DNA of 64,000 bases from an uncultured Lachnospiraceae bacterium (GCA_910586315.1 CAJUIP010000008.1:33403-97402); one strand, 5' to 3'; shown: positions 32,435 to 42,141, counted from the stretch's first letter. Notes: generated from the sequence alone by a model not told the origin. Made by a program: numbers and translations.

Positions 32435-32686
32435 ATGAGAGGAAAAAATTCCTGGGTACTTTTGCTTATGCTGCTATCCGGAATTGTTCTGGGAGGCTTT
32501 ATCGGGGAGATGACAAAAGGAGTTGCGGGACTTTCCTGGCTGAATTTCGGCCAGTCCTTTGGACTTAATGATCCGCTGGTTTTGAATTTCGGCATCCTTG
32601 TCATTACCTTTGGGCTCAGCATCCGGATCACCATGGCAAGCATCATCGGCGTAATTATCGCCATTCTTACATACCATTTCATTTAA
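32435..32686 (+). CDS. DUF4321 membrane protein
   Basis: 83-residue protein with two hydrophobic segments (about 8-28 and 45-80) and the DUF4321 pattern (LLSGIVLGGFIGE, LNFGILVITFGLSIRI). The start ATG at 32435 follows AGGCGGAGG at a 5-nt gap; an upstream in-frame codon at 32366 is inside the previous gene. Function unknown; it is found before radC/mre genes in clostridia, as here. Confidence 0.85.
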   Translation: MRGKNSWVLLLMLLSGIVLGGFIGEMTKGVAGLSWLNFGQSFGLNDPLVLNFGILVITFGLSIRITMASIIGVIIAILTYHFI

Positions 32687-32738
32687 ACATCAGGGGGCCT
32701 GGAGTGTACTTGGAGAGCAGGAAAGGCCAGGTGGAAAA

Positions 32739-33440
32739 ATGAAACAGGAACCAGTAAAAACCATGAAAATGCTTCCGGCTTCCGAAAGGCCCTATGAAAA
32801 GGCTGCGGAGTACGGAGTGGAGAGCTTATCGGACGCGGAGCTTCTGTCCGTAATCTTAAGAACCGGGGCAAGGAAAGCTTCCGCCAGGGATTTGGCGGAA
32901 GAAATTTTAAAAATGGGGGATTCTCCGGGGCTTTCCGGGCTCCTTCATCATACGCTGCCGGATTATCAGGAAATCCGGGGCATCGGCAGGGTAAAGGCCA
33001 TCCAGCTTGCCTCCATCGGCGAGCTGTCCAAAAGAATCTGGAAGGCCGCAAGGACAAGTGAGCCGCTTTCCTGCCGCCATCCTGCGGTGGTTGCCGATTA
33101 CTATATGGAAGAAATGCGCCATATGGAACAGGAGCACGTAAAACTTCTCATTTTGAATACAAAAAATATTCTCCTTAGGGATGTGGACATTTCCAAGGGA
33201 ACCGTAAACGCCTCCCTGGCAACCCCCAGGGAAGTATTCATTGAAGCTCTCCGGTACCGGGGAGCCGCCGTTATTCTGCTCCATAACCACCCCAGCGGCG
33301 ATGCTTCGCCAAGCGAAGAGGACTGCCTTTTTACCAGGCGGGTGGCGGAGGCCGGAAAATTAATGGGAATTCCATTGTTAGACCATATTATTATAGGGGA
33401 TACTTCCTATGTGAGCCTGAAAGAACGGGGAATTTTGTAA
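32739..33440 (+). CDS. radC: RadC family JAMM protein
   Basis: 233-residue protein with an N-terminal helix-hairpin-helix region (LSDAELLSVILRTGARKASA, IRGIGRVKAIQLASI) and a C-terminal JAMM/MPN domain with the zinc motif HNHPSGDASPSEED (about 185-198). Despite the name, a DNA-repair role is not established; JAMM members are metalloproteases or nucleases. Only 2 bp separate it from mreC, where mreB normally lies. Confidence 0.93.
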   Translation: MKQEPVKTMKMLPASERPYEKAAEYGVESLSDAELLSVILRTGARKASARDLAEEILKMGDSPGLSGLLHHTLPDYQEIRGIGRVKAIQLASIGELSKRIWKAARTSEPLSCRHPAVVADYYMEEMRHMEQEHVKLLILNTKNILLRDVDISKGTVNASLATPREVFIEALRYRGAAVILLHNHPSGDASPSEEDCLFTRRVAEAGKLMGIPLLDHIIIGDTSYVSLKERGIL

Positions 33441-33442
33441 CT

Positions 33443-34285
33443 ATGAAAAACACCAGATATTTTTTACTTGGTTTGTCGGCCTTCTGTATCTGCATGATCG
33501 GAATCACCACCTTAAACGGCAGCCTGTTAAATCCGCTGAGAAATGCGGTGGGGTATGTGCTGGTTCCAATCCAGTCGGGAATCAACGCCGTCGGCAGCAG
33601 CATATACAACGAAGCCAGTAATTTAAACCGGCTGCGGGACGCGCTGCAGGAAAATGAGAAATTGAAAAGCCAGGTGGATGAACTGACAGAGGAAAATACA
33701 AGGCTCAGGGCCGAACAGATGGAGCTCGAGCGTTTAAGGAATCTTTATGAGCTGGATAATCAATACATGCAGTACAGTAAGGTGGGCGCCCGCATCATAG
33801 CCAAGGACTCGGGAAACTGGTTTTCCGTTTTCCGTATTGATAAAGGATCTGATGACGGAATCAAGGAAGACATGAACGTCATTGCCGGAGGCGGTCTTGT
33901 GGGAATTGTCACCGACGTGGGAGCCAATTACGCAACGGTCCGCGCCATTATCGACGATTCCAGCCAGGTCAGTGCCATGGCCCAGCAGTCCGGAGATACC
34001 TGTATGGTAACCGGGGATTTAAAGCTCTATAAAGATGGCAGGCTGAATCTGCGCTATATGGAAAAGGACGATGATATCAAGGACGGGGACATGATTGTGA
34101 CCTCCAACATCAGCGGAAAATTTCTTCCGGGAATTCTCATCGGATATGCCACGGATATTACGGTGGACTATAATGATAATCTGACGAAATCCGGATATGT
34201 GATTCCCGTGGCCAGGTTTGACCGCCTTCAGGAGGTACTGGTGATTACGGATTTAAAGGATGCGGGGCCGGAATTGGATGAATAG
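33443..34285 (+). CDS. mreC: rod shape-determining protein MreC
   Basis: 280-residue bitopic protein: one N-terminal membrane segment (FLLGLSAFCICMIGITTL, residues 6-23), a coiled coil (about 65-110, LKSQVDELTEENTRL), then the beta-barrel MreC domain outside the membrane. It links the MreB/RodA/PBP2 elongation machinery. It starts 2 bp after radC and overlaps mreD by 8 bp. mreB is missing between radC and mreC. Confidence 0.94.
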   Translation: MKNTRYFLLGLSAFCICMIGITTLNGSLLNPLRNAVGYVLVPIQSGINAVGSSIYNEASNLNRLRDALQENEKLKSQVDELTEENTRLRAEQMELERLRNLYELDNQYMQYSKVGARIIAKDSGNWFSVFRIDKGSDDGIKEDMNVIAGGGLVGIVTDVGANYATVRAIIDDSSQVSAMAQQSGDTCMVTGDLKLYKDGRLNLRYMEKDDDIKDGDMIVTSNISGKFLPGILIGYATDITVDYNDNLTKSGYVIPVARFDRLQEVLVITDLKDAGPELDE

Positions 34286-34808
34286 TAATTTAAAACAGAT
34301 TGGCATTAACCTGATTCTCATTATCCTTGCCTTTTCCGTCCAGACCTGCGTGTTCCCGCTGATGCCTTTCCTGGCGGTGTACCCGAACCTGATGATCATT
34401 CTGATTTTCTCTTTTGGATTTATCCGCGGAAGCGCTTCCGGCATGTGCTATGGGCTGGTGGCAGGGCTTTTAATGGATTTGTCGTCCGGAGGCCCTCTGG
34501 GGTTTCATACGCTGATTTATATCTGGATGGGCTATGCGAACGGAATCGGGACGAAATATTATTATGAAGATTACATTACGCTGCCGTTATGCCTCAGTGT
34601 GCTCAATGAGCTGGCATACAATTTTTACTTGTATGTTTTCGGTTTTCTGGTGCGCGGCCGTTTAAGCTTTGGTTACTATCTGGTGAATTTGATTCTGCCG
34701 GAAACCATATTTACTGTGGTAACTACCCTCGTTGTATACCGGTTATTCCTGTTTATCAGCAGAAAGCTGGAAGAGATGGAAAAAAGGAGAGACACGACGA
34801 TTGTTTAA
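34278..34808 (+). CDS. mreD: rod shape-determining protein MreD
   Basis: 176-residue membrane protein with five to six hydrophobic segments, partner of MreC. The start at 34278 gives MNSNLKQIGINLILIILAF, as in homologues; an upstream ATG at 34260 would add only a polar tail from the mreC frame. It overlaps mreC upstream and the PBP gene downstream by 8 bp each, a tightly coupled mreC-mreD-pbp2 unit. Confidence 0.9.
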   Translation: MNSNLKQIGINLILIILAFSVQTCVFPLMPFLAVYPNLMIILIFSFGFIRGSASGMCYGLVAGLLMDLSSGGPLGFHTLIYIWMGYANGIGTKYYYEDYITLPLCLSVLNELAYNFYLYVFGFLVRGRLSFGYYLVNLILPETIFTVVTTLVVYRLFLFISRKLEEMEKRRDTTIV

Positions 34809-37680
34809 AGACTTACTGGAGATACTGAAAGAATTTTTTAGCAAGCTGGTGAGTTCCAGACTGTTTATTCTTGGAGCCCTGTTTGTGTTTCTGTTCGCTG
34901 TTTTGGCTGTTCAGCTGTTTCACCTTCAGATCATTGAAGGCGAAAAATATCAGGAAACGTATATGGCAAAGACAGAGAAAAAGGTGAGTCTGGCCGGAAC
35001 CCGGGGAAATATTTACGACAAAAACGGAAACCTTTTGGCATATAACCAGCTTGCCTATAATGTGACTATCCAGGATAACAACGACTATCCAAGGTCCAAT
35101 GATAAGAACAGAATGCTGCTTTTGCTGGTCCGTATCTTAAACCGTCATGGAGAAAAGGTCCAGGGAGAATTTTCCGTCGGCTTTGATTCGTCCGGGGAAA
35201 TGGTTTTCACCACCACCAGCGAAACTGCCCGTAAGAGGTTCTTAAGCGACTATTATGGGTTAAAGTCTGCTTCAGAGCTGGACAAGCCTGACGGTTCCAC
35301 TCCATCGGATGTGACTCCCAGGGAAATTTTTGAGTCAAGAATAAAATACTATGGCCTGGATCAGCTGAAGGATGAGAGTGGAAATCTGATATCTTATACG
35401 GAGGAAGAGGCTCTGGGAATCATCAATATCCGGTACACCATGAGCTTTACGGCATACCGGAAATATGAATCCACCACCATAGCCACCAACGTCAGCAGGG
35501 AGACCATGACCGATGTGCTGGAAAATTCCGCTGATTTAAAGGGTGTGGGCATTGAAAAATCCACCATCCGTGTATACAATGACAGCATTTATTTTGCACC
35601 GATCATTGGATATATCGGCAAGGTTTGGGACGACGAGCTGGGAAAACTTAAGGAAATCAATCCGGACTATGAGCTTACGGACCTGGTGGGAAAAACAGGA
35701 ATCGAGGCTTCCATGGAGGCCGAACTCCAGGGAAAGAAGGGGTCCCAGACCATGTATGTGGACAGCGTGGGACGGATTCTGGAAATCGTGGAGCAGACGG
35801 AAGCGGAAGCAGGACATGACATTTATCTGACCATAGACAGGGAGCTCCAGATCGGCATTTATCATCTTCTGGAGCAGCAGCTTGCCGGCGTGATTACAAA
35901 TAAGCTGGTGAACCGAGATCTGGAGGATAATGACTATAAAAAGGCATCCCAAATTCCCATTCCCGTAAAAGACGCGTATTTCCAGCTGATTAACAACAAT
36001 GTGCTGGATATGAACGCGTTTGCCGCCCCGGAGGCATCGCAGGTAGAAAAGACCATCTATGCAAAATACAGCCAGTCCAGGGAGCAGATTTTATCCGTGA
36101 TTCAGGCGGAACTTTTAAATGAACAGGCTTCCATGCTTTCCGAGCTGCCGGAGGACTTGTTCGCATATATGCAGTATATTTACTCTTATCTTGTGGATCA
36201 GGGAATCATTGAGACAGACAAAATAGACCAGAACTCTGAAGAATACAGGGCCTGGAAGAACGATTCCATAAGCCTCAGGGAATACCTCTATAAAGGAATT
36301 GCCGACAGCTGGATTAATACCACAGGGCTTAACATAGAGGACCGGTATTCTGACGCGGATAAAATCTATCAGGTCATCATTCAGTATGTGATGGATGATC
36401 TGAAAACGGACAGCGCCTTCACAAAGAGAATTTACCGTTATCTGGTGAATGACGGAACGGTCACCGGAAAAGAGCTCTGTCTGGCTCTCTATGCCCAGAA
36501 TGTATTGGCCTTTGACGAATCTGAGGTGCGGATGCTGGAGACAAACGGAGAGGAGTACGCCTTTCAATTTATCAGACAGAAAATTTCCGACATAGAAATC
36601 ACTCCGTCTCAGCTTGCTCTGGATCCATGTTCCGCAAGCTGTGTGGTGACGGATGTGAATACCGGGGAAGTAAAGGCGTTAGTGACCTATCCGAGTTATG
36701 ATAATAATAAGTTTTCCGGTTCCGTGGACGCGGAATATTACAGCCGTTTAAATAACGATCTGTCGCTGCCCTTGTTTAACAATGCCACTCAGGCTCAGAA
36801 GGCGCCGGGCTCCACCTTTAAACCCATCATTGCCGTCGCGGCCCTGGAGGAAGGCGCCATAAGCCTCACGGAAACCGTTACCTGCACGGGACTGTATCAG
36901 GAAATCACCCCCTATATGCGGTGCTGGATCTATCCGGGTTCCCATGGCCCCCTGGATGTGGAGCATGGAATCATGAACTCATGCAATGTGTTTTTTGCGG
37001 AGGCAGGCCACAGGCTTTCCACTGATGAAAATGGAAATTATCTGCCGGATCTGGGAATAGAAAAAATACAGAAGTACGCGTCCATGTTCGGCTTAAACGA
37101 GGCATCGGGAATCGAAATTTCCGAAAAAGCTCCTCAGATGACCACGGAAAAACCGGAGGCTTCCTCCATCGGACAGGGAAAAAACTCCTACTCCAATGTG
37201 CAGCTTGCCCGCTATATCACAGCCATTGCCAACAGGGGAGATGTCTATAAACTGAGTCTTCTGGACAAAATGACCGATTCTCAGGGAAACCTCATAAAGG
37301 ATTTTACTCCCGAAATCAGGTCAAAGATTGATATTGCCGATTCCACATGGAATGTGGTCCAGAGCGGTATGCGGAAAGTAATTTCTAACGGCTCCGCCAA
37401 CCGGATTTTCAGAGATCTGGAGGTGGATATCGCAGGAAAGACCGGTACGGCGGAGGAGGTAAAAAACGGACACACCATCAACCATGCATTCTTCGTTTCC
37501 TTTGCGCCTTATCAGAACCCGGAGATTGCGGTGACTGTCAATATTCCTTACGGGTACTCGTCTTCCAATGCCGCCACGGCGGCCAAGAATATCTACCGTT
37601 TTTACTATGGATATACGGATTTGGATTACATCTTAAACAACAGCGCTTTAAATGTTTTCAATGTGGAAATCGGAGATTAA
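34801..37680 (+). CDS. mrdA: penicillin-binding protein 2 (elongation transpeptidase)
   Basis: 959-residue class B PBP. The start is TTG 34801: AAGGAGAG lies 8 nt upstream and the protein then begins with a short amphipathic tail and one membrane segment (LFILGALFVFLFAVLAVQLF). The dimerisation/pedestal domain starts at GTRGNIYDKNGN. The transpeptidase motifs are PGSTFKPI (SxxK), NSCNVFF (SxN) and GKTGTAEE (KTG). An insertion of roughly 250 residues (about 370-610) lies between pedestal and catalytic domain, as in other clostridial PBP2. It acts with RodA, encoded downstream. Confidence 0.95.
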   Translation: MFKDLLEILKEFFSKLVSSRLFILGALFVFLFAVLAVQLFHLQIIEGEKYQETYMAKTEKKVSLAGTRGNIYDKNGNLLAYNQLAYNVTIQDNNDYPRSNDKNRMLLLLVRILNRHGEKVQGEFSVGFDSSGEMVFTTTSETARKRFLSDYYGLKSASELDKPDGSTPSDVTPREIFESRIKYYGLDQLKDESGNLISYTEEEALGIINIRYTMSFTAYRKYESTTIATNVSRETMTDVLENSADLKGVGIEKSTIRVYNDSIYFAPIIGYIGKVWDDELGKLKEINPDYELTDLVGKTGIEASMEAELQGKKGSQTMYVDSVGRILEIVEQTEAEAGHDIYLTIDRELQIGIYHLLEQQLAGVITNKLVNRDLEDNDYKKASQIPIPVKDAYFQLINNNVLDMNAFAAPEASQVEKTIYAKYSQSREQILSVIQAELLNEQASMLSELPEDLFAYMQYIYSYLVDQGIIETDKIDQNSEEYRAWKNDSISLREYLYKGIADSWINTTGLNIEDRYSDADKIYQVIIQYVMDDLKTDSAFTKRIYRYLVNDGTVTGKELCLALYAQNVLAFDESEVRMLETNGEEYAFQFIRQKISDIEITPSQLALDPCSASCVVTDVNTGEVKALVTYPSYDNNKFSGSVDAEYYSRLNNDLSLPLFNNATQAQKAPGSTFKPIIAVAALEEGAISLTETVTCTGLYQEITPYMRCWIYPGSHGPLDVEHGIMNSCNVFFAEAGHRLSTDENGNYLPDLGIEKIQKYASMFGLNEASGIEISEKAPQMTTEKPEASSIGQGKNSYSNVQLARYITAIANRGDVYKLSLLDKMTDSQGNLIKDFTPEIRSKIDIADSTWNVVQSGMRKVISNGSANRIFRDLEVDIAGKTGTAEEVKNGHTINHAFFVSFAPYQNPEIAVTVNIPYGYSSSNAATAAKNIYRFYYGYTDLDYILNNSALNVFNVEIGD

Positions 37681-37695
37681 AAGGGGGCTTCTTTT

Positions 37696-38361
37696 ATGCG
37701 AAATGCCGTTGTAATAAAGGGGAATAAAGCCGGAATGATTGTGTATCTGGATCCGGAGCTTGCCTTTGAAGAGCTTCTGGATGCAGTGAAAAAGAAATTC
37801 CGGGAAACCGCCAGATTCTGGGGGGCCGCACAGATGACTCTGACCCTGGAGGGAAAAGAGCTGACGGCGGAAGAGGAAGTTGCCATTGTAAACACCATTA
37901 CTGAGAATTCTGACATCGAAATTCTCTGCCTTATTGATTCCGATGCCAACCGTATCGAACGGTGTGAGAAGGCTTTAAACGAAAAGCTTATGGAGCTGTC
38001 CTCCAACACAGGGCAGTTTTATAAGGGGAATTTAAGAGCCGGGGATGTCCTGGAATCGGAGGCCAGCATCGTGATTATCGGTGATGTGGAGAAAGGTGCA
38101 AAGGTTATGGCCAGGGGAAATGTGATTGTTCTTGGAAGTCTTAGGGGCTCCGTATGCGCCGGAATCTCCGGAAACTTAAATTCGGTGGTGGTGGCTTTCG
38201 AGATGGCGCCCTCTCAGGTGAAAATTTCTGATTTGACCTTTCAGAAGGCAGAGAAAGGGCGGGTCCTGGGGCGGGGACCCATGATGATTCTTGTAGAAAG
38301 CGGGCGAATTTGTGTCGAACCCATAAAAAAAAGCTTTTTAAGTGCATTAAATTTTATTTAA
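37696..38361 (+). CDS. minC: septum site-determining protein MinC
   Basis: 221-residue FtsZ-assembly inhibitor. The N-terminal domain (about 1-100) binds FtsZ; the C-terminal beta-helix (about 115-210) carries the MinC_C pattern NLRAGDVLESEASIVIIGDV and the RGNVIVLGSLRGSVCAG repeats. ATG at 37696 with AAAAGGGGG upstream. It opens the minCDE group and is separated from minD by 108 bp that hold a possible promoter. Confidence 0.94.
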   Translation: MRNAVVIKGNKAGMIVYLDPELAFEELLDAVKKKFRETARFWGAAQMTLTLEGKELTAEEEVAIVNTITENSDIEILCLIDSDANRIERCEKALNEKLMELSSNTGQFYKGNLRAGDVLESEASIVIIGDVEKGAKVMARGNVIVLGSLRGSVCAGISGNLNSVVVAFEMAPSQVKISDLTFQKAEKGRVLGRGPMMILVESGRICVEPIKKSFLSALNFI

Positions 38362-38364
38362 CAC

Positions 38365-38393
38365 TGGAAAATTTTCTGCTTTTCATGTAGAAT
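38365..38393 (+). promoter_or_regulatory. possible promoter before minD
   Basis: TGGAAA (38365-38370), 17 bp, TAGAAT (38388-38393), starting just after the minC stop. The -10 is good and the -35 weak. It would let minDE-rodA-mgsA be transcribed separately from minC. Confidence 0.35.
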
Positions 38394-38469
38394 AGAAAGG
38401 CAGGGGCGTGTTATCCATGCTCCCCGGCGTTTTACGCCAAAAGACAACTGAATACAGGAGGATATTCTT

Positions 38470-39261
38470 ATGAGTGAAGTCATTGTGATTACATCCGGTA
38501 AAGGGGGTGTAGGCAAGACGACAACCTCTGCGAATGTCGGAACCGGCCTCGCCATGCTGGGAGAAAAAGTAGTTCTGATCGATACGGATATTGGACTTCG
38601 GAACCTGGACGTGGTTATGGGCCTGGAAAACCGCATCGTCTACAATCTGGTAGACGTGGTGGAGGGAAACTGCCGTATGAAGCAAGCCCTTATAAAAGAC
38701 AAAAGATATCCCAACCTGTTTCTACTGCCGTCCGCCCAGACCAGGGACAAGTCTTCTGTGTCCCCGGGACAGATGAAAAAGCTGGTGGACGATTTGAGAG
38801 AAGACTTTGACTACGTTTTACTGGACTGTCCGGCCGGAATCGAGCAGGGCTTTAAAAATGCCATTGCCGGAGCGGACAGAGCCTTTGTGGTCACCACTCC
38901 TGAGGTTTCCGCTATCCGCGATGCGGACCGGATCGTGGGACTTCTGGAGGCTAATGAAATTACAAAAGCTGAACTGATTGTCAACAGAATCCGGATGGAC
39001 ATGGTCCGCCGGGGGGATATGATGTCCATTGAAGATGTGACGGATATCCTGGGAATCCCGATACTTGGGGCAATTCCCGACGATGAGGAAATTGTCATTT
39101 CCACCAATCAGGGAGAACCGCTTGTGGGAATGAATTCCTTTGCCGGACAGGCTTACCTCAATATCTGTAAACGGGTGCTTGGTCAGGAGGTACCCTTAAT
39201 GGATCTTGAGAGGAACAAAGGATTCCTAACAAGAGTTGCCGGCCTTTTGAAGCGGGCATAA
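38470..39261 (+). CDS. minD: septum site-determining ATPase MinD
   Basis: 263-residue deviant Walker A ATPase (SGKGGVGKTTTSANVG) that recruits MinC to the membrane. Switch motif DTDIGLRNLDVVMG and LLDCPAGIEQGF are present; the C-terminus LTRVAGLLKRA is the amphipathic membrane-targeting helix. GGAGGAT precedes the ATG. minE starts 2 bp later. Confidence 0.97.
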   Translation: MSEVIVITSGKGGVGKTTTSANVGTGLAMLGEKVVLIDTDIGLRNLDVVMGLENRIVYNLVDVVEGNCRMKQALIKDKRYPNLFLLPSAQTRDKSSVSPGQMKKLVDDLREDFDYVLLDCPAGIEQGFKNAIAGADRAFVVTTPEVSAIRDADRIVGLLEANEITKAELIVNRIRMDMVRRGDMMSIEDVTDILGIPILGAIPDDEEIVISTNQGEPLVGMNSFAGQAYLNICKRVLGQEVPLMDLERNKGFLTRVAGLLKRA

Positions 39262-39263
39262 GC

Positions 39264-39548
39264 ATGGTGAATCTCTTTGAAATCCTGACCAGGAGAAATT
39301 CCGGAACCATCGCCAAGAAACGGCTCCAGTTTCTGCTTATTTCGGACAGAGCCGGATGTACACCGGAAATACTGGAAATGATTAAGGACGATATGATAAA
39401 AGCGATATCAAAATACATGGAAATCGATACGAATGGGCTGGAAATCAAGATCACTCAGGTGGAAGATGAGGATGTTTCCGAACGCCTTGCGATTTTGTAT
39501 GCCAGTATCCCCATCCGTGTTTTACTTACTAAGGGGACTTATCTGTAA
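39264..39548 (+). CDS. minE: cell division topological specificity factor MinE
   Basis: 94-residue regulator that stimulates MinD ATPase and releases MinCD from the membrane. The N-terminal LFEILTRRNSGTIAKKRLQF contains the MinD-binding stretch, followed by the dimerisation domain (about 35-90). Having MinE means an oscillating Min system, unlike the DivIVA/MinJ system of Bacillus. The stop codon overlaps the rodA start by one base. Confidence 0.95.
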   Translation: MVNLFEILTRRNSGTIAKKRLQFLLISDRAGCTPEILEMIKDDMIKAISKYMEIDTNGLEIKITQVEDEDVSERLAILYASIPIRVLLTKGTYL

Positions 39549-40684
39549 TGTTTTCAGAGTACAACTTCAGAAACTTTAATTTCCGGCTGCTGATCTGCGT
39601 ACTATTCCTGAATTGTATCGGGATTCTGGTCATCAACAGCGCAGTGGCCGGAGACAAAAGCTATATCAACCGCCAGCTTATCGGCCTGTTCGGCGGGGTT
39701 TTGATGGCGATTATTCTTTCTCTCATTAACTATCGTTTCTGGATGAAGTTATCCGGAGTGATTTATCTGGGATGTATCGGCATTCTTCTGGCGGTTATTC
39801 TGGCCGGACAGCTCGGCGGCTTCGGGGCCGGTTCCAGACGATGGATTGATCTTCCGGTGATTGGGCGGTTCCAGCCGTCTGAATTTGTTAAAATCGGCAT
39901 GATTCTTTTCTTTTCCTGGTATCTTCAGAAAAACCAGGAAAAGATCAATCAGCCGTCGACGTTAATTATGCTGGGGGTCTTTGCGGCGTTTCCTCTGCTT
40001 CTCATTATGAGGCAGCCGGATCTTTCCACCAGCATTGTCATTATGTTTTTTATTCTCTGCCTGATTTTCATATCGGGGATCAGCTATAGGTGGATTTTTG
40101 GGGCTTTGGCCGTAACAGTTCCTATGCTGGCGCTCATTTTGTATCTGGCACGGCTTGATCTGGTGCCTTTTCTGGAACCGTATCAGGTAAACCGGATTCT
40201 TGCTTTTTTCAATCCGGAAATGGAGCAGTATGCGGGACTGAATTTGCAGCAGGATAATTCCAAAATGGCCATTGGCTCCGGGATGCTTTATGGAAAAGGT
40301 CTTTTTAACGACACGGCCATTTCCGTTAAAAATGGAAATTTCTTATCAGAGGATCATACGGATTTTATTTTTTCCGTCATTGGGGAAGAACTGGGCTTCG
40401 TGGGAGGTATGATTGTTCTTGGCTTATTTCTGATATTTGTTTTTGAATGTCTGCGGATGGCAGGACGGGCAGGTGATCTTTCAGGAAAGCTTCTTTGTAC
40501 AGGTATGGCAGCGCTTGTGGGATTTCAGGCCTTTACGAACATTGCCGTTGCCACTGGGGTTTTTCCCAACACCGGACTTCCCTTACCCTTTATCAGCTAT
40601 GGTGTAAGCTCTCTGGTGAGTCTATATATAGGGACAGGTATTATTTTGAATGTGGGACTTCAGCAAATGAAACCGGAATTTTAG
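39548..40684 (+). CDS. rodA: SEDS peptidoglycan polymerase RodA
   Basis: 378-residue SEDS-family glycosyltransferase with about ten membrane segments. Family blocks are GAGSRRWIDLPVIGRFQPSE, MRQPDLSTSIV, HTDFIFSVIGEELGFVG and TGLPLPFISYGVSS. It polymerises lipid II together with the PBP2 encoded at 34801. The position after minE and before mgsA is as in Clostridioides difficile. RodA rather than FtsW is chosen because of this mre/PBP2 context. Confidence 0.92.
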   Translation: MFSEYNFRNFNFRLLICVLFLNCIGILVINSAVAGDKSYINRQLIGLFGGVLMAIILSLINYRFWMKLSGVIYLGCIGILLAVILAGQLGGFGAGSRRWIDLPVIGRFQPSEFVKIGMILFFSWYLQKNQEKINQPSTLIMLGVFAAFPLLLIMRQPDLSTSIVIMFFILCLIFISGISYRWIFGALAVTVPMLALILYLARLDLVPFLEPYQVNRILAFFNPEMEQYAGLNLQQDNSKMAIGSGMLYGKGLFNDTAISVKNGNFLSEDHTDFIFSVIGEELGFVGGMIVLGLFLIFVFECLRMAGRAGDLSGKLLCTGMAALVGFQAFTNIAVATGVFPNTGLPLPFISYGVSSLVSLYIGTGIILNVGLQQMKPEF

Positions 40685-40696
40685 GAGGGAACGCTT

Positions 40697-41092
40697 ATGA
40701 ATGTTGGACTGATTGCACATGACTCCAAGAAAAAACTGATGCAGAATTTTTGCATTGCCTATAAGGGCATTTTATGCAAACATACGCTTTATGCCACAGG
40801 AACCACAGGAAAGCTCATTGAAGAAGTTACGAATTTGTCGATTCATAAATTTCTGCCGGGACATCTGGGAGGCGAACAGCAGATGGGAGCCCAGATTGAA
40901 AGCAATGACATTGATCTGGTTATTTTTTTGAGGGACCCTTTGTCCCCGAAATCCCATGAGCCGGATGTCAATAAGGCAGTAAAACTCTGCGATATTCATA
41001 ATGTTCCCCTTGCCACTAATCTGGCGACGGCGGAACTTCTGATTAAAGCACTGGACCGTGGAGATATGGAATGGAGAGAAATGTACAAATAA
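40697..41092 (+). CDS. mgsA: methylglyoxal synthase
   Basis: 131-residue enzyme converting dihydroxyacetone phosphate to methylglyoxal and phosphate, the bypass relieving sugar-phosphate stress. The motifs LIAHDSKK near the N-terminus, YATGTTGKLI (phosphate site) and VIFLRDPLSPKSHEPDV, including the catalytic Asp region, are all present. AGGAGG precedes the ATG. The 3' end overlaps the next gene by 22 bp. Confidence 0.95.
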   Translation: MNVGLIAHDSKKKLMQNFCIAYKGILCKHTLYATGTTGKLIEEVTNLSIHKFLPGHLGGEQQMGAQIESNDIDLVIFLRDPLSPKSHEPDVNKAVKLCDIHNVPLATNLATAELLIKALDRGDMEWREMYK

Positions 41093-42051
41093 GTTTACCT
41101 GTCCGGACTGTTTTTGGGACCCTGGTGGCTGTTTTCTTTCTGGCGGGGTGCGGGCGGACCGCCGAATTGGAGCACGCATACTCTTTTGAAAGCCGTGTGC
41201 ATTCTTTTGAAGAAAAGCAAGAAAATGGATTTTTTGAGCCATTTGCCGCGGATCTTTCGGTGGCGGATGACTCTCAGGACGACGGGACGGAATTAACAGC
41301 GCAGGCCGCCGCCGTTTTTGGCCTTGACGGGGGAGAGGCGCTGTTTTCCAGAAACGCATTTGAACGAATGAATCCGGCCAGCACTACCAAGGTTATGACG
41401 GCCATTGTGGCTTTAAAATATGGTACGCTTTCTGATCTGGTGACGGTGACGGAGGATGCTGTCATTACGGAGGCCGGTTCTTCCATGGCGGGGGTTAAGC
41501 CAAAAGATGTGATTTCCCTGGAAGATCTTTTATATGGCCTTTTGATTCCGTCGGGAAACGATGCCGCAAATGCCATTGCCGTCCACGTGGGCGGATCCAT
41601 TGAGGGTTTTGTGGATATGATGAATGAAGAGGCGGCCAGGCTTGGGGCCACAGGAACCCATTTTGCCAATGCCAATGGTTTGACGGACCCGGACCATTAT
41701 ACGACCGCCTATGATCTGTATCTGATGTTTCATGAAGCCTTAACTTATGAGGAGTTCCGGACGATAATCGGCGCAGGCGCCCATACGGCCATATATAAAG
41801 ATGGGGAGGGAACAGAGAAAACATCTACATGGACGGTGGGGAATTACTATATGAACGGCAAAAAAGAAACCCCGGAGGGCCTTACGGTTTTCGGCGGAAA
41901 GACAGGTACAACAATGGCTGCCGGATACTGTTTGATCATGGGAAGCCGGACAGAAGACGGGAAAGAATTTGCTTCTGTTATTATGGACGCAGACAGCAGA
42001 GATGCCCTTTATGAGGATATGACGAAGATAATTACTAAAATTGTCAAATAG
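41071..42051 (+). CDS. D-alanyl-D-alanine carboxypeptidase (lipoprotein form)
   Basis: 326-residue penicillin-binding carboxypeptidase (peptidase S11) that trims the terminal D-Ala of peptidoglycan stem peptides. Motifs: NPASTTKVMTA (SxxK), PSGNDAANA (SxN) and GGKTGTTMAAGYC (KTG). The N-terminal VAVFFLAGCG is a lipobox, so the enzyme should be lipid-anchored instead of held by a C-terminal amphipathic helix; the C-terminus indeed stops soon after the catalytic domain. It starts within mgsA. Confidence 0.9.
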   Translation: MERNVQISLPVRTVFGTLVAVFFLAGCGRTAELEHAYSFESRVHSFEEKQENGFFEPFAADLSVADDSQDDGTELTAQAAAVFGLDGGEALFSRNAFERMNPASTTKVMTAIVALKYGTLSDLVTVTEDAVITEAGSSMAGVKPKDVISLEDLLYGLLIPSGNDAANAIAVHVGGSIEGFVDMMNEEAARLGATGTHFANANGLTDPDHYTTAYDLYLMFHEALTYEEFRTIIGAGAHTAIYKDGEGTEKTSTWTVGNYYMNGKKETPEGLTVFGGKTGTTMAAGYCLIMGSRTEDGKEFASVIMDADSRDALYEDMTKIITKIVK

Positions 42052-42054
42052 ATG

Positions 42055-42083
42055 TTGCTTTTTTTTGGCAAATAGTCTATACT
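42055..42083 (+). promoter_or_regulatory. promoter for the small P-loop protein
   Basis: TTGCTT (42055-42060), 17 bp, TATACT (42078-42083), 59 bp before the start at 42142. It lies right after the carboxypeptidase stop, so the next gene is a separate unit. Confidence 0.6.
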
Positions 42084-42141
42084 CATATCATAAACGTATG
42101 ATTTTTTATACAAATTATATAAATCCAAGGAGGAGATCATT

